A stretch of DNA of 64,000 bases. Origin: an uncultured Ectothiorhodospiraceae bacterium (GTDB lineage: Bacteria > Pseudomonadota > Gammaproteobacteria > Nitrococcales > Nitrococcaceae). The stretch lies in NCBI GenBank assembly GCA_913055565.1, contig CAJXKP010000003.1:46946-110945 (forward strand), given 5' to 3'. Position numbers and translations under genes: made by a program. Positions 38,275 to 47,800 of this stretch are shown piece after piece (position 1 is the stretch's first letter; the number at the start of each line of letters is the position of its first letter). The notes below the pieces were generated by a model, which did no database searches, was not told the origin of the DNA, and worked only from the letters and a program-made list of their open reading frames with translations.

Positions 38275-39489
38275 TCAAAGGCCCAACTCCCCCTGCGCCA
38301 TCGCCCCGTCGCGCTTGGATTCCAGGCGCCGACAGCGCCGCTGGGCCTCCAAGCCCGACAGCCGCCGTGCCCATGCCAGGGCCGTGCTCGGATCCCCCAG
38401 CCGGTGCTCATAGTGCTTGGCGATGGCCTCAATCGCCCGCTCATTCCCCTGCTCGGCCAGGGCGCGCCAGATACGCACCGCTGTATCGCGGTCCCCCGCG
38501 CGCCGCGCCAGCCGTGCCAGCTCCAGGCGCTCGGCATCGGCGAGGCACGCCTCGGCGTCGGCCAACAGATCCCGCGCCCGATCCTCGCTACCATGACGTA
38601 ACCAGGCCCGCGCCGTCGCGGCGACATCGCCACCGTAGGCAAGCGGGGCCTGATGGGCGCCCAGCAGCGGCGGAAGAAGGCGCATCAGGCTGACTAGATC
38701 CTGCTCGTTATGACTCAGCACACCCGGAAGGCGCTGCGTGTCGCCACGATGGACGAAATCGAACCACGCCAGGGGCGCCTGATCACCGGGCAGATCGTCC
38801 GAGCGGTGCTCGCCGAGCAGCAGCGCCTCCGCCGTCGCCAGCCGACAATCGGGCCAACGCGTGGCGAACAGGCGCCGCATCGGGGCGAGTAGGTCCAAGT
38901 GCGCCAAGGCTGCCAGTGGCGAGGCCTGGCGATTGAGACAGGCGCGGTCGCGCAGCAGCGGTGCATCGAAGGATTTGCCGTTGTAGCTCACCACCAGCGA
39001 TGCCGTTGCGGCCTCGGCCGACAGGCTCTGGTACAAGGCGGGCTCACCGCCGAAACCGGTCAGCAGATACTGCCGGCAGACGGGCCCGGCGGCCTCCCAG
39101 CGCAGCAGCCCCACCAGGAAGACGAGCGTGCCGGTGCCCCCAGCCAGCCCGGAGGTCTCGGTATCGACGAACAGCAGCGACCCGGGATCAATCTCGGACC
39201 GCTCCGGTAGCCCGGGGGCCGTCGTTAGAGCGGCGCTGAGCGCCTCGGTAGCGGCTGCCGAGACGGCGACCTCGCGGCACAGCAGATAGTCGCCAAGCAC
39301 GCGGGCGCCTAGCCCCGCCGCCAAGGCATGCGGATCGACCGGCCTCTTGGCGTCGGGCGGTGCCGACGATCGGGGGCGACTACCCGCGCGGAGCCGTTCC
39401 AGGCGGCTCGCGACATCGCCCGCTGATGCCGAGGCTGGCTCGACACCGGATTCCCGCCGCAGGGTATTGAGCCTATCCTTGAGTGCCAT
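38275..39489 (-). CDS. mrfB: MrfB/YprB-like DEDD exonuclease
   Basis: In Bacillus subtilis MrfB (YprB) is a metal-dependent exonuclease that repairs mitomycin C lesions with the MrfA helicase. The 404-residue protein has a basic, disordered N-terminus (1-60), then a ribonuclease H-like DEDD domain. Its motifs are LLFVDTETSGLAGGTG (Exo I), VVSYNGKSFDAPLLRDR (Exo II) and LSHNEQDLVSLMRLL (Exo III). A C-terminal helical repeat region (about 285-395, TPR-like) follows. It overlaps the mrfA stop by 17 bases, so the pair is coupled. The B. subtilis role is transferred by homology and gene order. Confidence 0.9.
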   Translation of the reverse strand: MALKDRLNTLRRESGVEPASASAGDVASRLERLRAGSRPRSSAPPDAKRPVDPHALAAGLGARVLGDYLLCREVAVSAAATEALSAALTTAPGLPERSEIDPGSLLFVDTETSGLAGGTGTLVFLVGLLRWEAAGPVCRQYLLTGFGGEPALYQSLSAEAATASLVVSYNGKSFDAPLLRDRACLNRQASPLAALAHLDLLAPMRRLFATRWPDCRLATAEALLLGEHRSDDLPGDQAPLAWFDFVHRGDTQRLPGVLSHNEQDLVSLMRLLPPLLGAHQAPLAYGGDVAATARAWLRHGSEDRARDLLADAEACLADAERLELARLARRAGDRDTAVRIWRALAEQGNERAIEAIAKHYEHRLGDPSTALAWARRLSGLEAQRRCRRLESKRDGAMAQGELGL

Positions 39490-41881
39490 CGCGCGCGAAA
39501 CGCTCCAGCGCGGTCAGCGCCGCCGCCCGCGGCGAGAATCCGCGGCTCTCCTCGCTGGCCAGGATCGGGCCGACACAGGACGGACAGCCCTGCTCGCAAC
39601 CGCAGCTCGCCACGAGCTCGTAGGCGTCCGCCGCCACGGCCGCGCGCTGATCGAAAAGCGGCGCGGACAGCCCCACCCCGCCCGGGTAGTTGTCGTAGAG
39701 GAAGACCGCGGGGCGGAACTCCCGCTGGGCCTCGGGATCGGCCTCGCCGCCGTCGAGGGTGCGCAGCTGGCCGCGCCCGCCCGGCCCGGTGGTGGCAAAC
39801 CACTCCGCGTCGCCGTCCCCCACGGCGCGCCCCAGATCGCCGGGCTCAGCCATCAGCCGTAGGGCGGCGACGTGGTGCATGGCATAGGCCGCGCCCAGGA
39901 AGCCGTCGAGGGCCTGCTGACGGCTCGGGAAGGCCTCTGCTAGCGCCTCGGGATGGACTTGCCACCACACGGCCGTCGTATGCATCTCCTGATCGGGAAG
40001 GCTTATCTTGCCAAACCCGATGTTCTCGTGGCTGTAGTACCGGATCTTCTTATAGCCTGGGATGCGGCGCACCAGATGCACCTCGCCGCGTGAGGTATCC
40101 GTATCCGCCGCCGTCTCGGACTCAAAGTTCTCCAGAATCTTGAGGCGGGTGTAATCGATGGCATCGGTGTAGTAATCCACCGGTGTCTCGCGGACATAGG
40201 CCTTGCGACCGTCCCAGTCCAGGTACTCGACCTGGTACGGCACCGCCTGGATCAGATAGATCGCGCCCTCGTAGAGCGTCTCCGGGGCACTAGCGTAATC
40301 GACCTCCGCGATGATCCGACGACCGCCCTCGGTCTGGTCTACGACCACGAAGTTACCCTCGGCCACGGAGCGCAGGCTGACGCTATTTGCCGGATAGCTA
40401 TCCTCCGTCCAGTGCCAGGCATCACCCTCGCGGTGGAGCACCCCCTGCTCCGCCAGGTACTCGAGCAGCTCCTCCAGGGGCTCACCGCCGAAGCATTCCC
40501 CGCGTTGGAAGGACAGCTCGAAGGCGGCGCAGCGGACGTGATCCAACAGGATCAGCAACTGATCGGGATCGATCCGGGCATGCTCCGGGGAAGCCCCCGT
40601 AAAGAAATCGGGATTGCGAACGATGTACTGATCCAGGGGCTGGCTGCTCGCCACCACCACCCCGAGCGAGGCGCGATTTCGCCGCCCCGCCCGCCCGATC
40701 CGCTGCCAGGTCGAGGCAATCGTCCCCGGGTAGCCATTGAGCACGCAGACATCCAGCGCGCCGATATCCACGCCCAGCTCGAGCGCCGACGTCGCCACCA
40801 CGCAATCCACATCGCCGCTACGCAGCTGTTGCTCTGTGCGGCGCCGCTCGGTGGGCAGATAGCCGCCTCGGTAGGCCGCCACCCGGCTCGGGCGCCGCGG
40901 ATCGCTATCAAACGTATCCTTCAAGTACTTGGTCAGGATCTCGACCATGATCCGTGAGCGCGCGAAGATAATGCCCTTGAGCCCGCGCGCCACTGCCGAG
41001 CGGGTAATGCGCGTCGCCTGGGAACGTGCTGAGGCCCTGATGCCGAGATCGGCGTTCACCACGGGCGGATTCCACAGGAGTAGATGCTTCTCGCCACTGG
41101 GCGCGCCGCTATCGGTGATCGCGGTTACCGCATCGCCGGCAAGCTGCTGGGCGAGCTCGGCGGGATTGGCAATGGTCGCCGAGGACAGGATGAAAATGGG
41201 CTCCGAGCCGTAGAACCGGCAGATGCGGCGCAGCCGGCGCATGACGTTGGCCACATGGGCGCCGAAGACGCCGCGGTAGGTGTGGAGCTCATCGATAACC
41301 ACATAGCGCAGCGACTCGAAGAACTGCGCCCACTTGGTGTGATGCGGCAACACGCCCTGATGGAGCATATCCGGATTGGAGACCACGATATCGCCCTTGG
41401 TGCGTACCGCCTGACGGGCATCCCCGGGTGTGTCGCCGTCGAAGGTGTAGGCCCGGATCCCCAGCTCGGCGGCCTGATTGAGCTCCACCAGCTCGGCGAC
41501 CTGATCCTGGGACAGGGCCTTGGTAGGAAAGAGATAGAGGGCCTTGGCCCCCGTCTCGAGGGCATCTTGGATCACGGGCAGGTTATAGCACAGCGTCTTG
41601 CCCGAGGCCGTCGGCGTCACCACGACGGTATGCTGGCCCGCGCGGATCGCGTCCCAGGCAGCGCGTTGATGGCTGTAGAGCTGCTCCAGCCCCCGCTGGC
41701 GCAGCGCCTCCTTCAACCGGCCATCAAGCTCGTCCGGTAACGGCTCGTAGCGCGCCTCCCGGCCAGGCACCGTTAGCTCGCCCGTGATCCGATCCGAGTA
41801 CTTGGCCTTGAGTTGGGCCGCCAATCGCCGGACGGGGTCACCGAAATCCGGGCTGACGACATTGTCCGGAGCCGACGCCAT
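39473..41881 (-). CDS. mrfA: MrfA/YprA-like DEAD/DEAH-box DNA helicase with DUF1998
   Basis: MrfA is a superfamily 2 helicase acting with MrfB in excision of mitomycin C crosslinks in B. subtilis. The 802-residue protein has the Q-motif region LEQLYSHQRAAWDAI, Walker A TPTASGKTLCYNLP, the DEAH-type box VVIDELHTYRGVFG, ILSSATIANP, and in the second RecA domain SALELGVDIGALD and QRIGRAGRRN. The C-terminal DUF1998 domain carries the four-cysteine cluster CGCEQGCPSC, a metal site in this family. It starts 60 bases from the divergent lexA start, with a GTTC-N7-GTTC site between. Confidence 0.93.
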   Translation of the reverse strand: MASAPDNVVSPDFGDPVRRLAAQLKAKYSDRITGELTVPGREARYEPLPDELDGRLKEALRQRGLEQLYSHQRAAWDAIRAGQHTVVVTPTASGKTLCYNLPVIQDALETGAKALYLFPTKALSQDQVAELVELNQAAELGIRAYTFDGDTPGDARQAVRTKGDIVVSNPDMLHQGVLPHHTKWAQFFESLRYVVIDELHTYRGVFGAHVANVMRRLRRICRFYGSEPIFILSSATIANPAELAQQLAGDAVTAITDSGAPSGEKHLLLWNPPVVNADLGIRASARSQATRITRSAVARGLKGIIFARSRIMVEILTKYLKDTFDSDPRRPSRVAAYRGGYLPTERRRTEQQLRSGDVDCVVATSALELGVDIGALDVCVLNGYPGTIASTWQRIGRAGRRNRASLGVVVASSQPLDQYIVRNPDFFTGASPEHARIDPDQLLILLDHVRCAAFELSFQRGECFGGEPLEELLEYLAEQGVLHREGDAWHWTEDSYPANSVSLRSVAEGNFVVVDQTEGGRRIIAEVDYASAPETLYEGAIYLIQAVPYQVEYLDWDGRKAYVRETPVDYYTDAIDYTRLKILENFESETAADTDTSRGEVHLVRRIPGYKKIRYYSHENIGFGKISLPDQEMHTTAVWWQVHPEALAEAFPSRQQALDGFLGAAYAMHHVAALRLMAEPGDLGRAVGDGDAEWFATTGPGGRGQLRTLDGGEADPEAQREFRPAVFLYDNYPGGVGLSAPLFDQRAAVAADAYELVASCGCEQGCPSCVGPILASEESRGFSPRAAALTALERFARDGTQG

Positions 41882-41888
41882 GCGCTAT

Positions 41889-41903
41889 GTTCTCCCTATG
41901 TTC
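41889..41903. promoter_or_regulatory. GTTC-N7-GTTC direct repeat, candidate LexA operator
   Basis: GTTC at 41889-41892 and GTTC at 41900-41903 are separated by exactly seven bases (TCCCTAT). This is the operator layout described for alphaproteobacterial LexA. It lies in the 60-base gap between divergent mrfA and lexA and could control both. The dnaE2 gene of this window carries a different, E. coli-type box. Confidence 0.6.
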
Positions 41904-41941
41904 TCGCTCAATGCTAGGCCAGCCGTGCCGCGGGCACAACC

Positions 41942-42544
41942 ATGACCGCCCTGACCCGCCGCCAATCCGAGATCCTGGCCTTCCTACAGGATGCGGCCGA
42001 TGACGGCGAGCCCGCCCCGACACTGGATGAGGTCTGCCGGGCATTGGGGTTGCGATCCCGCGGTTCCCTGCACAAGCACGTCCAGGCCCTGGTAGAGGCC
42101 GGCTATCTCGAGCCCCTGGAGGGCAGACGCCGGGGCCTGCAATTGTGCGCGAGCGCCGGGCGGGAGCGGGATACCCTGCCGCTGCTCGGACGTATCGCCG
42201 CCGGGCGGCCGCTGGCGCCTGCCGAGCGCGCGGAGCCCGTAACGGTCCCCGATTGGCTGCGCGGCCGCGGCAACGGGTATGTCCTCGAGGTCCACGGCGA
42301 CTCCATGAACGAGGACGGCATCCTCGACGGCGATCTGGTGGTCGTGGATGGCGAGGCGCGGCCGCGCGACGGGCAGGTTGTGGTCGCCCTCATCGACGAC
42401 ACCGAGGTAACCCTCAAACGCCTAGAGCGATACGCTCACGGCGTGCGCCTCCACCCCGCTAACGCCAATCACTCCCCCATGGAGCTCAGCGCCGAGCGCG
42501 TCGCCATCCAGGGCGTGGTCGTCGGTCAGATGCGGCGCTATTAG
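41942..42544 (+). CDS. lexA: LexA SOS repressor
   Basis: LexA represses SOS genes and cleaves itself when RecA is activated. The 200-residue protein has an N-terminal winged helix-turn-helix (about 1-65; recognition helix within RSRGSLHKHVQALVEAG), an Ala-Gly cleavage site in GRIAAGRPL, catalytic Ser in HGDSMNEDGILDGD and catalytic Lys in EVTLKRLERY. Length matches the family. The recognition helix differs from E. coli LexA (SPNAAEEHLKAL), so a different operator is plausible. A GTTC-N7-GTTC site lies 38 bases upstream. Transcription is divergent from mrfAB. Confidence 0.96.
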   Translation: MTALTRRQSEILAFLQDAADDGEPAPTLDEVCRALGLRSRGSLHKHVQALVEAGYLEPLEGRRRGLQLCASAGRERDTLPLLGRIAAGRPLAPAERAEPVTVPDWLRGRGNGYVLEVHGDSMNEDGILDGDLVVVDGEARPRDGQVVVALIDDTEVTLKRLERYAHGVRLHPANANHSPMELSAERVAIQGVVVGQMRRY

Positions 42545-42593
42545 CTCAACAGGGCGCGCGCAGAAACGTTCCATCGGTTTTTATCCGGGTACC

Positions 42594-42645
42594 TAGAAAC
42601 GATTACTAAAGCACCCCGCAAAAGATAGGCCCCTGGCCGTTTCTA
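42594..42645. repeat. Inverted repeat in the lexA-rlmJ gap
   Basis: TAGAAACG at 42594-42601 pairs with CGTTTCTA at 42638-42645. A further AGAAACG occurs at 42562. The 168-base convergent gap is poorer in GC than its surroundings and otherwise shows no gene. Confidence 0.4.
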
Positions 42646-42712
42646 CGGATAGTTGCTGGCCTAACGATATCGGTGCCTAGCCGGGCGGCGCCTGCCCGAC
42701 CCGGGCCTGAGG

Positions 42713-43564
42713 TTATTCGCCAACCAGCCACTCGACCCGATACCCGGCGCGATCGGGGTCGGCGGCAAGCTCGTCGCTGAGACAGGCCAGCGCCGAGCGC
42801 AGCTGCTCGTCCAGTTGCCACGGTGGATTAACGATGGCGAGCCCGCATCCCGCGAAGCGTGCGCCGACGTCCCGCGGCCAGGGCCAGAGCTCAGCCGTCA
42901 GGATGCGCGGTATACCGGCGGCGGCTAAGTTCTCTTTAAAGCTCGCCACCGCGGCCTCGTCCTTGAGGGGATACCACAGCGCGAACACGCCATTCGCCCA
43001 GCGGGCGTGCGCGGTGCGTAGGCCCGAGACGAGTCGGTCGAACTCCCCGGGCTGCTCGAAGGGGGGATCAACGAGGACGACACCGCGCCTCTCGCTCGGC
43101 GGTAGCAGGGCCTTAAGGGCCTCATAGCCGTCACGCTCATGGACGGCAACGCGCTCATCGGCCTCAAAGCCGTCTCGAAGCTCATGGGCCGCCGCGGCTA
43201 GCGTCTCGCAGAAGGCGGCCCGGTCTTGGGGCCTAAGCAACGACTGCGCAACGCTTGCGGACCCGGGCAGCACGCGCGGCTGGCTGGACTCTGTATTACC
43301 GGGCCATTCGTGAACGAGGGCGACATGGGCCGCGACGCCCGCGTCCAAGCCATTACGATGCCAGAGGCGGCCGATGCCATGGCGCCATTCGGCCGTGCGC
43401 GACGCCGCCTCACCGTCAAGGGCGTACTCGGGGCGCCCCGCATGTGTATCGAGGTAGAAGAAGGGTTTGGGCTTACGATGCATGGCGCCGAGCAATAGGC
43501 GCAACGCCACATGCTTAAACACGTCGGCGAAGTTACCGGCGTGGTAGTCATGGCGATAGTTCAC
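42713..43564 (-). CDS. rlmJ: 23S rRNA (adenine-N6)-methyltransferase RlmJ
   Basis: RlmJ methylates A2030 of 23S rRNA. The 283-residue protein begins MNYRHDYHAGNFADVFKH, an exact family N-terminus, and contains FFYLDTHAGRPEY, the GVVLVDPPFEQPGEF motif (DPPF/Y catalytic motif of N6-adenine methyltransferases) and WYPLKDEAAV. The start is GTG at 43564, with GGGAG five bases upstream; the ATG at 43603 is too far out. It lies 16 bases after the PhzF-like gene and probably shares its transcript. Confidence 0.96.
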   Translation of the reverse strand: MNYRHDYHAGNFADVFKHVALRLLLGAMHRKPKPFFYLDTHAGRPEYALDGEAASRTAEWRHGIGRLWHRNGLDAGVAAHVALVHEWPGNTESSQPRVLPGSASVAQSLLRPQDRAAFCETLAAAAHELRDGFEADERVAVHERDGYEALKALLPPSERRGVVLVDPPFEQPGEFDRLVSGLRTAHARWANGVFALWYPLKDEAAVASFKENLAAAGIPRILTAELWPWPRDVGARFAGCGLAIVNPPWQLDEQLRSALACLSDELAADPDRAGYRVEWLVGE

Positions 43565-43580
43565 AGCGGCTCCCGGCCGA

Positions 43581-44483
43581 TCAGAGGTCTTGGGGCAGAA
43601 CAAGCATCCCCTGCATTACCTCGACGGCGCGTCCGCCGACGCGGACGCCGTGGATATCATCCCGATCGCCGACGACCTCAACCTCCGCGTAGCCAGGCCG
43701 ATCCATCCAGTGCCCCTGTTGCGCGACGAACCGCGGCTGCCGCAGCAGCCCGTAGGCCCACAGGTAAGCGGCCATGCCACCGGTAGCCGAGCCAGTAAAG
43801 CTATCCTCGCGCCAGTCGGGTGGCACACCGAAATGACGCGCGAAGGTATCGCCGGTACGGGTAACCCCCTCGGGGGTGAACAGATGGGCGCTAAAGAAAT
43901 CCCCAAAGGCGCGCAACTCATCGTAATGATGCGGCCGCAGGCGGGCCCGCCGCAACGCATCGTGGCCAGTGATGGGCACCATCAACTGCGGCGTACCGGT
44001 ACTAACCGTCACGATGGGCAGATCGTCACGGATCGCCGCCGCCGGCAGACTGAAGGCCTCGGCCACCTCCTCCGGCTCATAGGCCCGCAGGAAATCGGGC
44101 CGGGGCTGGGTCATGGTAATCAACGGCGGACTGTCCGGGGATCCGGCGACCTCGACGGTCACGATACCCGCCTGCAACTCGAGGCTAACGGAGCAGCGAT
44201 GCTCGGCCATGGTGAGGCGCTTGCTGGCGAGCAGGCCATGGACCGCCGCGATGGTCGGGTGCCCCGCCAGTGGGATCTCCTCACCGGGCGTGAAATAGCG
44301 AGCGCGGACATCGGCGCGCTCGGAGGCCATGAGGAACGCGGTCTCGGAATGGTTCAGCTCGCGCGCGATCTGCTGCATCGTCCGAGCACTGAGCTCGTCG
44401 GCGTCGAAGACCACCGCGCACGGATTGCCGCCGAAGACCGTATCGGTAAAGGCATCAATCTGGAGTAGCGGCAGGGCCTGCAT
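43581..44483 (-). CDS. PhzF-family isomerase/epimerase-like protein
   Basis: The 300-residue protein is a standard PhzF-fold member. It has LLQIDAFTDTVFGGNPCAVVF at the N-terminus, LNHSETAFLM containing the catalytic Glu, FTPGEEIPLAGHPTIAAVHGL, and the C-terminal GSATGGMAAYLW. PhzF proteins are diaminopimelate-epimerase relatives; PhzF itself isomerises a phenazine precursor. No phenazine genes are present, so the substrate here is unknown. It is probably co-transcribed with rlmJ. Upstream, 117 bases without a recognisable gene separate it from the repeat element at 44601. Confidence 0.92.
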   Translation of the reverse strand: MQALPLLQIDAFTDTVFGGNPCAVVFDADELSARTMQQIARELNHSETAFLMASERADVRARYFTPGEEIPLAGHPTIAAVHGLLASKRLTMAEHRCSVSLELQAGIVTVEVAGSPDSPPLITMTQPRPDFLRAYEPEEVAEAFSLPAAAIRDDLPIVTVSTGTPQLMVPITGHDALRRARLRPHHYDELRAFGDFFSAHLFTPEGVTRTGDTFARHFGVPPDWREDSFTGSATGGMAAYLWAYGLLRQPRFVAQQGHWMDRPGYAEVEVVGDRDDIHGVRVGGRAVEVMQGMLVLPQDL

Positions 44484-44600
44484 GATCCATCCCTTATGTT
44501 GTCAGCCATGGGGCTTCAACGGTGAACCCGGCGGACCGCCAATGAAAAGTACGAATCGCCTCGCCGCCACGACCTCCTCGGGCTCGTGCGGGCTTGGCCA

Positions 44601-44754
44601 CCAGGGAGACGCTGAACAATTCACGCGAGCCTCTGGCCGCTGAGCGCACGCAAGCAAGGCGCGGGGTACCGCGCTAGGCCTCGTCGTTCAGTCAGGCTTT
44701 ACGACGCCGCCGTGGCGCGCAGAGGCCCACGAGAATTATTCAGCGTCTCCCTGG
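44601..44754. mobile_element. MITE-like element with terminal inverted repeats (copy C, 154 bp)
   Basis: The ends CCAGGGAGACGCTGAA (44601) and its inverse at 44754 match perfectly for 16 bases, and similarity continues through AATTC and GCCTCTG. The left 60 bases align closely with the left of the element at 22411, and the right end with that element's right end; the centre is shorter. No frame codes for a transposase. Short TGGCCA copies flank it (44595-44600 and 44752-44757, the second overlapping the tip), a possible remnant of target duplication. It lies 26 bases before the SOS box of dnaE2. Confidence 0.8.
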
Positions 44755-44780
44755 CCATCGACGTAGCCGGTCGTCTCAAA

Positions 44781-44800
44781 TACTGTATTAATAAACAGTA
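44781..44800 (+). promoter_or_regulatory. SOS (LexA) box of dnaE2
   Basis: TACTGTATTAATAAACAGTA contains CTGT-N8-ACAG with an AT-rich centre and matches the E. coli LexA consensus closely. It ends 18 bases before the dnaE2 start, so bound repressor would block transcription. Confidence 0.92.
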
Positions 44801-44818
44801 TTCAGCCAACGTAGCCCG

Positions 44819-47800
44819 ATGGCCTCGACTAGCATACCAACCTACGCCGAGCTGCATTGCGTCAGTAATTTCAGCTTCCTCCGCGGCGCCTCGCACCCGG
44901 AGGAGCTCATCCGCACGGCCGCCGAGCTCGGCTATCGGGCTCTGGCGATAACGGACGAGGCCTCCTTGGCGGGGATCGTGCGGGCCCATACGGCGGCTCG
45001 GGCGGTTGAGATCGATCTCATCATCGGCAGCGAGATTCGCCTCGAGGATGGGCCGACACTGGTCCTGCTCGCCCCCACCCGGCGCGCCTATGGCCAGCTC
45101 GCCGCCCTCATCAGCCTAGGGCGCTCGCTGGCGACCAAGGGCTCCTACCGACTGACCCGCGCTGACCTCATCCATGCCGTGCCGGATTGCCTCGCCATTA
45201 TGCCGATCACTGGCGCGACATCCGACGAGCACGCGGACTGGTTCGCCGATAACTTTTCCGATCGTGGTTGGCTCGGGCTGACGCTGCTTCGGGACGGCGC
45301 CGATAGCGTGCGCCGTCAGCGCTGCTGGGCGCTACATCGCCGCACCGGCCTGGCCGAGGTCGCCTGCGGGGATGTCCATATGCACTGCCGCGGCCGACGT
45401 GCCCTGCAGGATCTATTGATCGCGATCCGGCGCGGCGTCGCCATCTCTCAGACCACGGCCTCACTGCATGCCAACGGCGAGCGCCATCTGCGTCCGCGCC
45501 AGCGGCTTGGGACACTCTACCCCGCCGACGCCCTCGCCGAGGGCGTTCGGATCGCCGATCGCTGCCGATTCACGCTCGACGAGCTGCGCTACGAGTACCC
45601 CGAGGAGTTGGTTCCCGCTGGCCATACAGCGACGAGCTGGTTGCGACACCTCACCGAGCTCGGTGCCGCCGAGCGCTGGCCACAGGGAGCACCGGCGACG
45701 ATACGCGAGCAGATCGAGCGCGAGCTCGACCTCATCGCCGAGCTCGGTTACGAGCCCTATTTCCTCACCGTCCGGGATATCGTCGTATTCGCCCGCGAAC
45801 GCGGAATCCTCTGCCAGGGGCGCGGCTCCGCCGCCAACTCGGTGGTCTGCTTCTGTCTCATGATCACGGATGTCAATCCGGCAACCATGGAGCTACTGTT
45901 CGAGCGCTTCATCTCTCGCGAGCGCAATGAGCCCCCCGACATCGACGTCGATTTCGAGCATGAGCGTCGCGAGGAGGTCATCCAGTACATCTACCGCAAA
46001 TACGGCCGTCATCGGGCGGCGCTCGCGGCGACTGTCATCTGTTATCGCCCCCGTAGCGCGCTGCGCGATGTCGCGCGGGCCATGGGGCTGCCAACGGATC
46101 AGGTCGACCGCCTGGCCAAGGCCGTTAACGGCTGGGACGGCGACCGCATCGATGGCGAGCGCCTGCGAGAGGCGGGCTTCGACCCCGAGGGTCCCGTCAT
46201 CCATCGGCTGCTGACGCTGGCCAACGAGCTGATCGGTTTCCCGCGGCATCTTTCCCAGCATGTCGGCGGATTCGTTATATCCCAGCGACCGCTGGCCGAG
46301 CTGGCACCCACCGAGAACGCGGCCATGGCCGGGCGCAGCATCATCCAATGGGACAAGGACGACCTCGAGGCCGTCGGCCTGCTCAAGGTGGATTGCCTGG
46401 CCCTCGGTATGTTGACGGCCATCCACCGCTGCTTCGATCTCGTGCGTTGCTACCGTGGCCGTGACCTTCAACTGGCGAGCGTGCCCGCCGATGACGAGGA
46501 CGTCTACGCCATGATCAGCCGGGCCGACACGGTTGGCGTATTCCAGATCGAATCACGCGCCCAGATGGCGATGCTGCCCCGCATGCGCCCACGCGGCTTC
46601 TACGATCTGGTCATCGAGATCTCCATCGTCCGCCCGGGCCCCATCCAGGGCGATATGGTCCACCCCTACCTGCGCCGGCGAAATGGTGAGGAAGCGGTAA
46701 CCTATCCCAGCGAGGCGGTTCGCGGCGTCCTCGAGCGTACCCTGGGCGTACCCATCTTCCAGGAGCAGGTCATGAAGCTCGCGGTGGTCGCCGCTGGTTT
46801 CACCCCCGGTGAGGCCGATGACCTGCGCCGCGCCATGGCAGCCTGGCGCCGACGAGGCGGCCTCGGCCCCCATCGCGAACGCTTGATACGCGGCATGAAG
46901 GAACGCGGCTACCCCGATGAATTCGCCGAACGAATCTTTGAGCAGATCCAGGGATTCGGCGAATACGGCTTTCCCGAATCCCACGCCGCCAGCTTCGCCC
47001 TGTTGGTCTACGTCTCCGCCTGGCTCAAGCACCACGAGCCAGCGGCCTTTACCGCGGCCCTTTTGAACAGCCAACCCATGGGCTTCTACGGTCCCGATCA
47101 GCTGGTGCGCGACGCGCGCCAGCACGGGGTGACCGTACGCCCCGTGGACGTCAATGCTAGCGCTAGCGATTGCAGCCTGGAAGCGACCGATGGCGACGGC
47201 CCGGCCCTGCGCCTGGGACTGCGGCTAATCAATGGCCTGGGCGTCGAGGCCGCGAGCCGCATTGCCCAAGCCCGTACCACGCGAGCCTTTCGGGATACAC
47301 AGGATCTGGCCGTACGTGCCGAACTCTCGCATGCCGAGCTCAAGGCCTTAGCCGAAGCCGATGCCCTAACTGAGCTGAGTGGTCACCGGCGCAACGCCTG
47401 GTGGTCGGTACTGGGCGTCGAGACCCGACTGGCGTTATTCCCGACGGGCGCGAACCAAGGTGACGCCCCCAGCCTGAGACCGCCGTCCGAGGGCGAGGCC
47501 CTCGTCCATGATTACCAGAGCATGGGGTTATCACTGCGACGCCATCCGGTCGCCCTGTTAAGGCACCGATTGCGCCAGCAGCGCTATAGTCGGGCCAGCG
47601 ACCTACGCCAGATGGCACAGCAACCGCTAGCACGCGCTGCCGGCATCGTTATCACGCGCCAGCGACCGGCCTCGGGCGGTGGTGTCCTATTCGTCACACT
47701 CGAGGACGAGACCGGGGTGGTCAATGTCATCATCCGCCAATCCCTGGCGGAGCGCGAAAGGGCTAGCGTTGTGGGGGCGACACTCCTGGGCGTTATCGGC

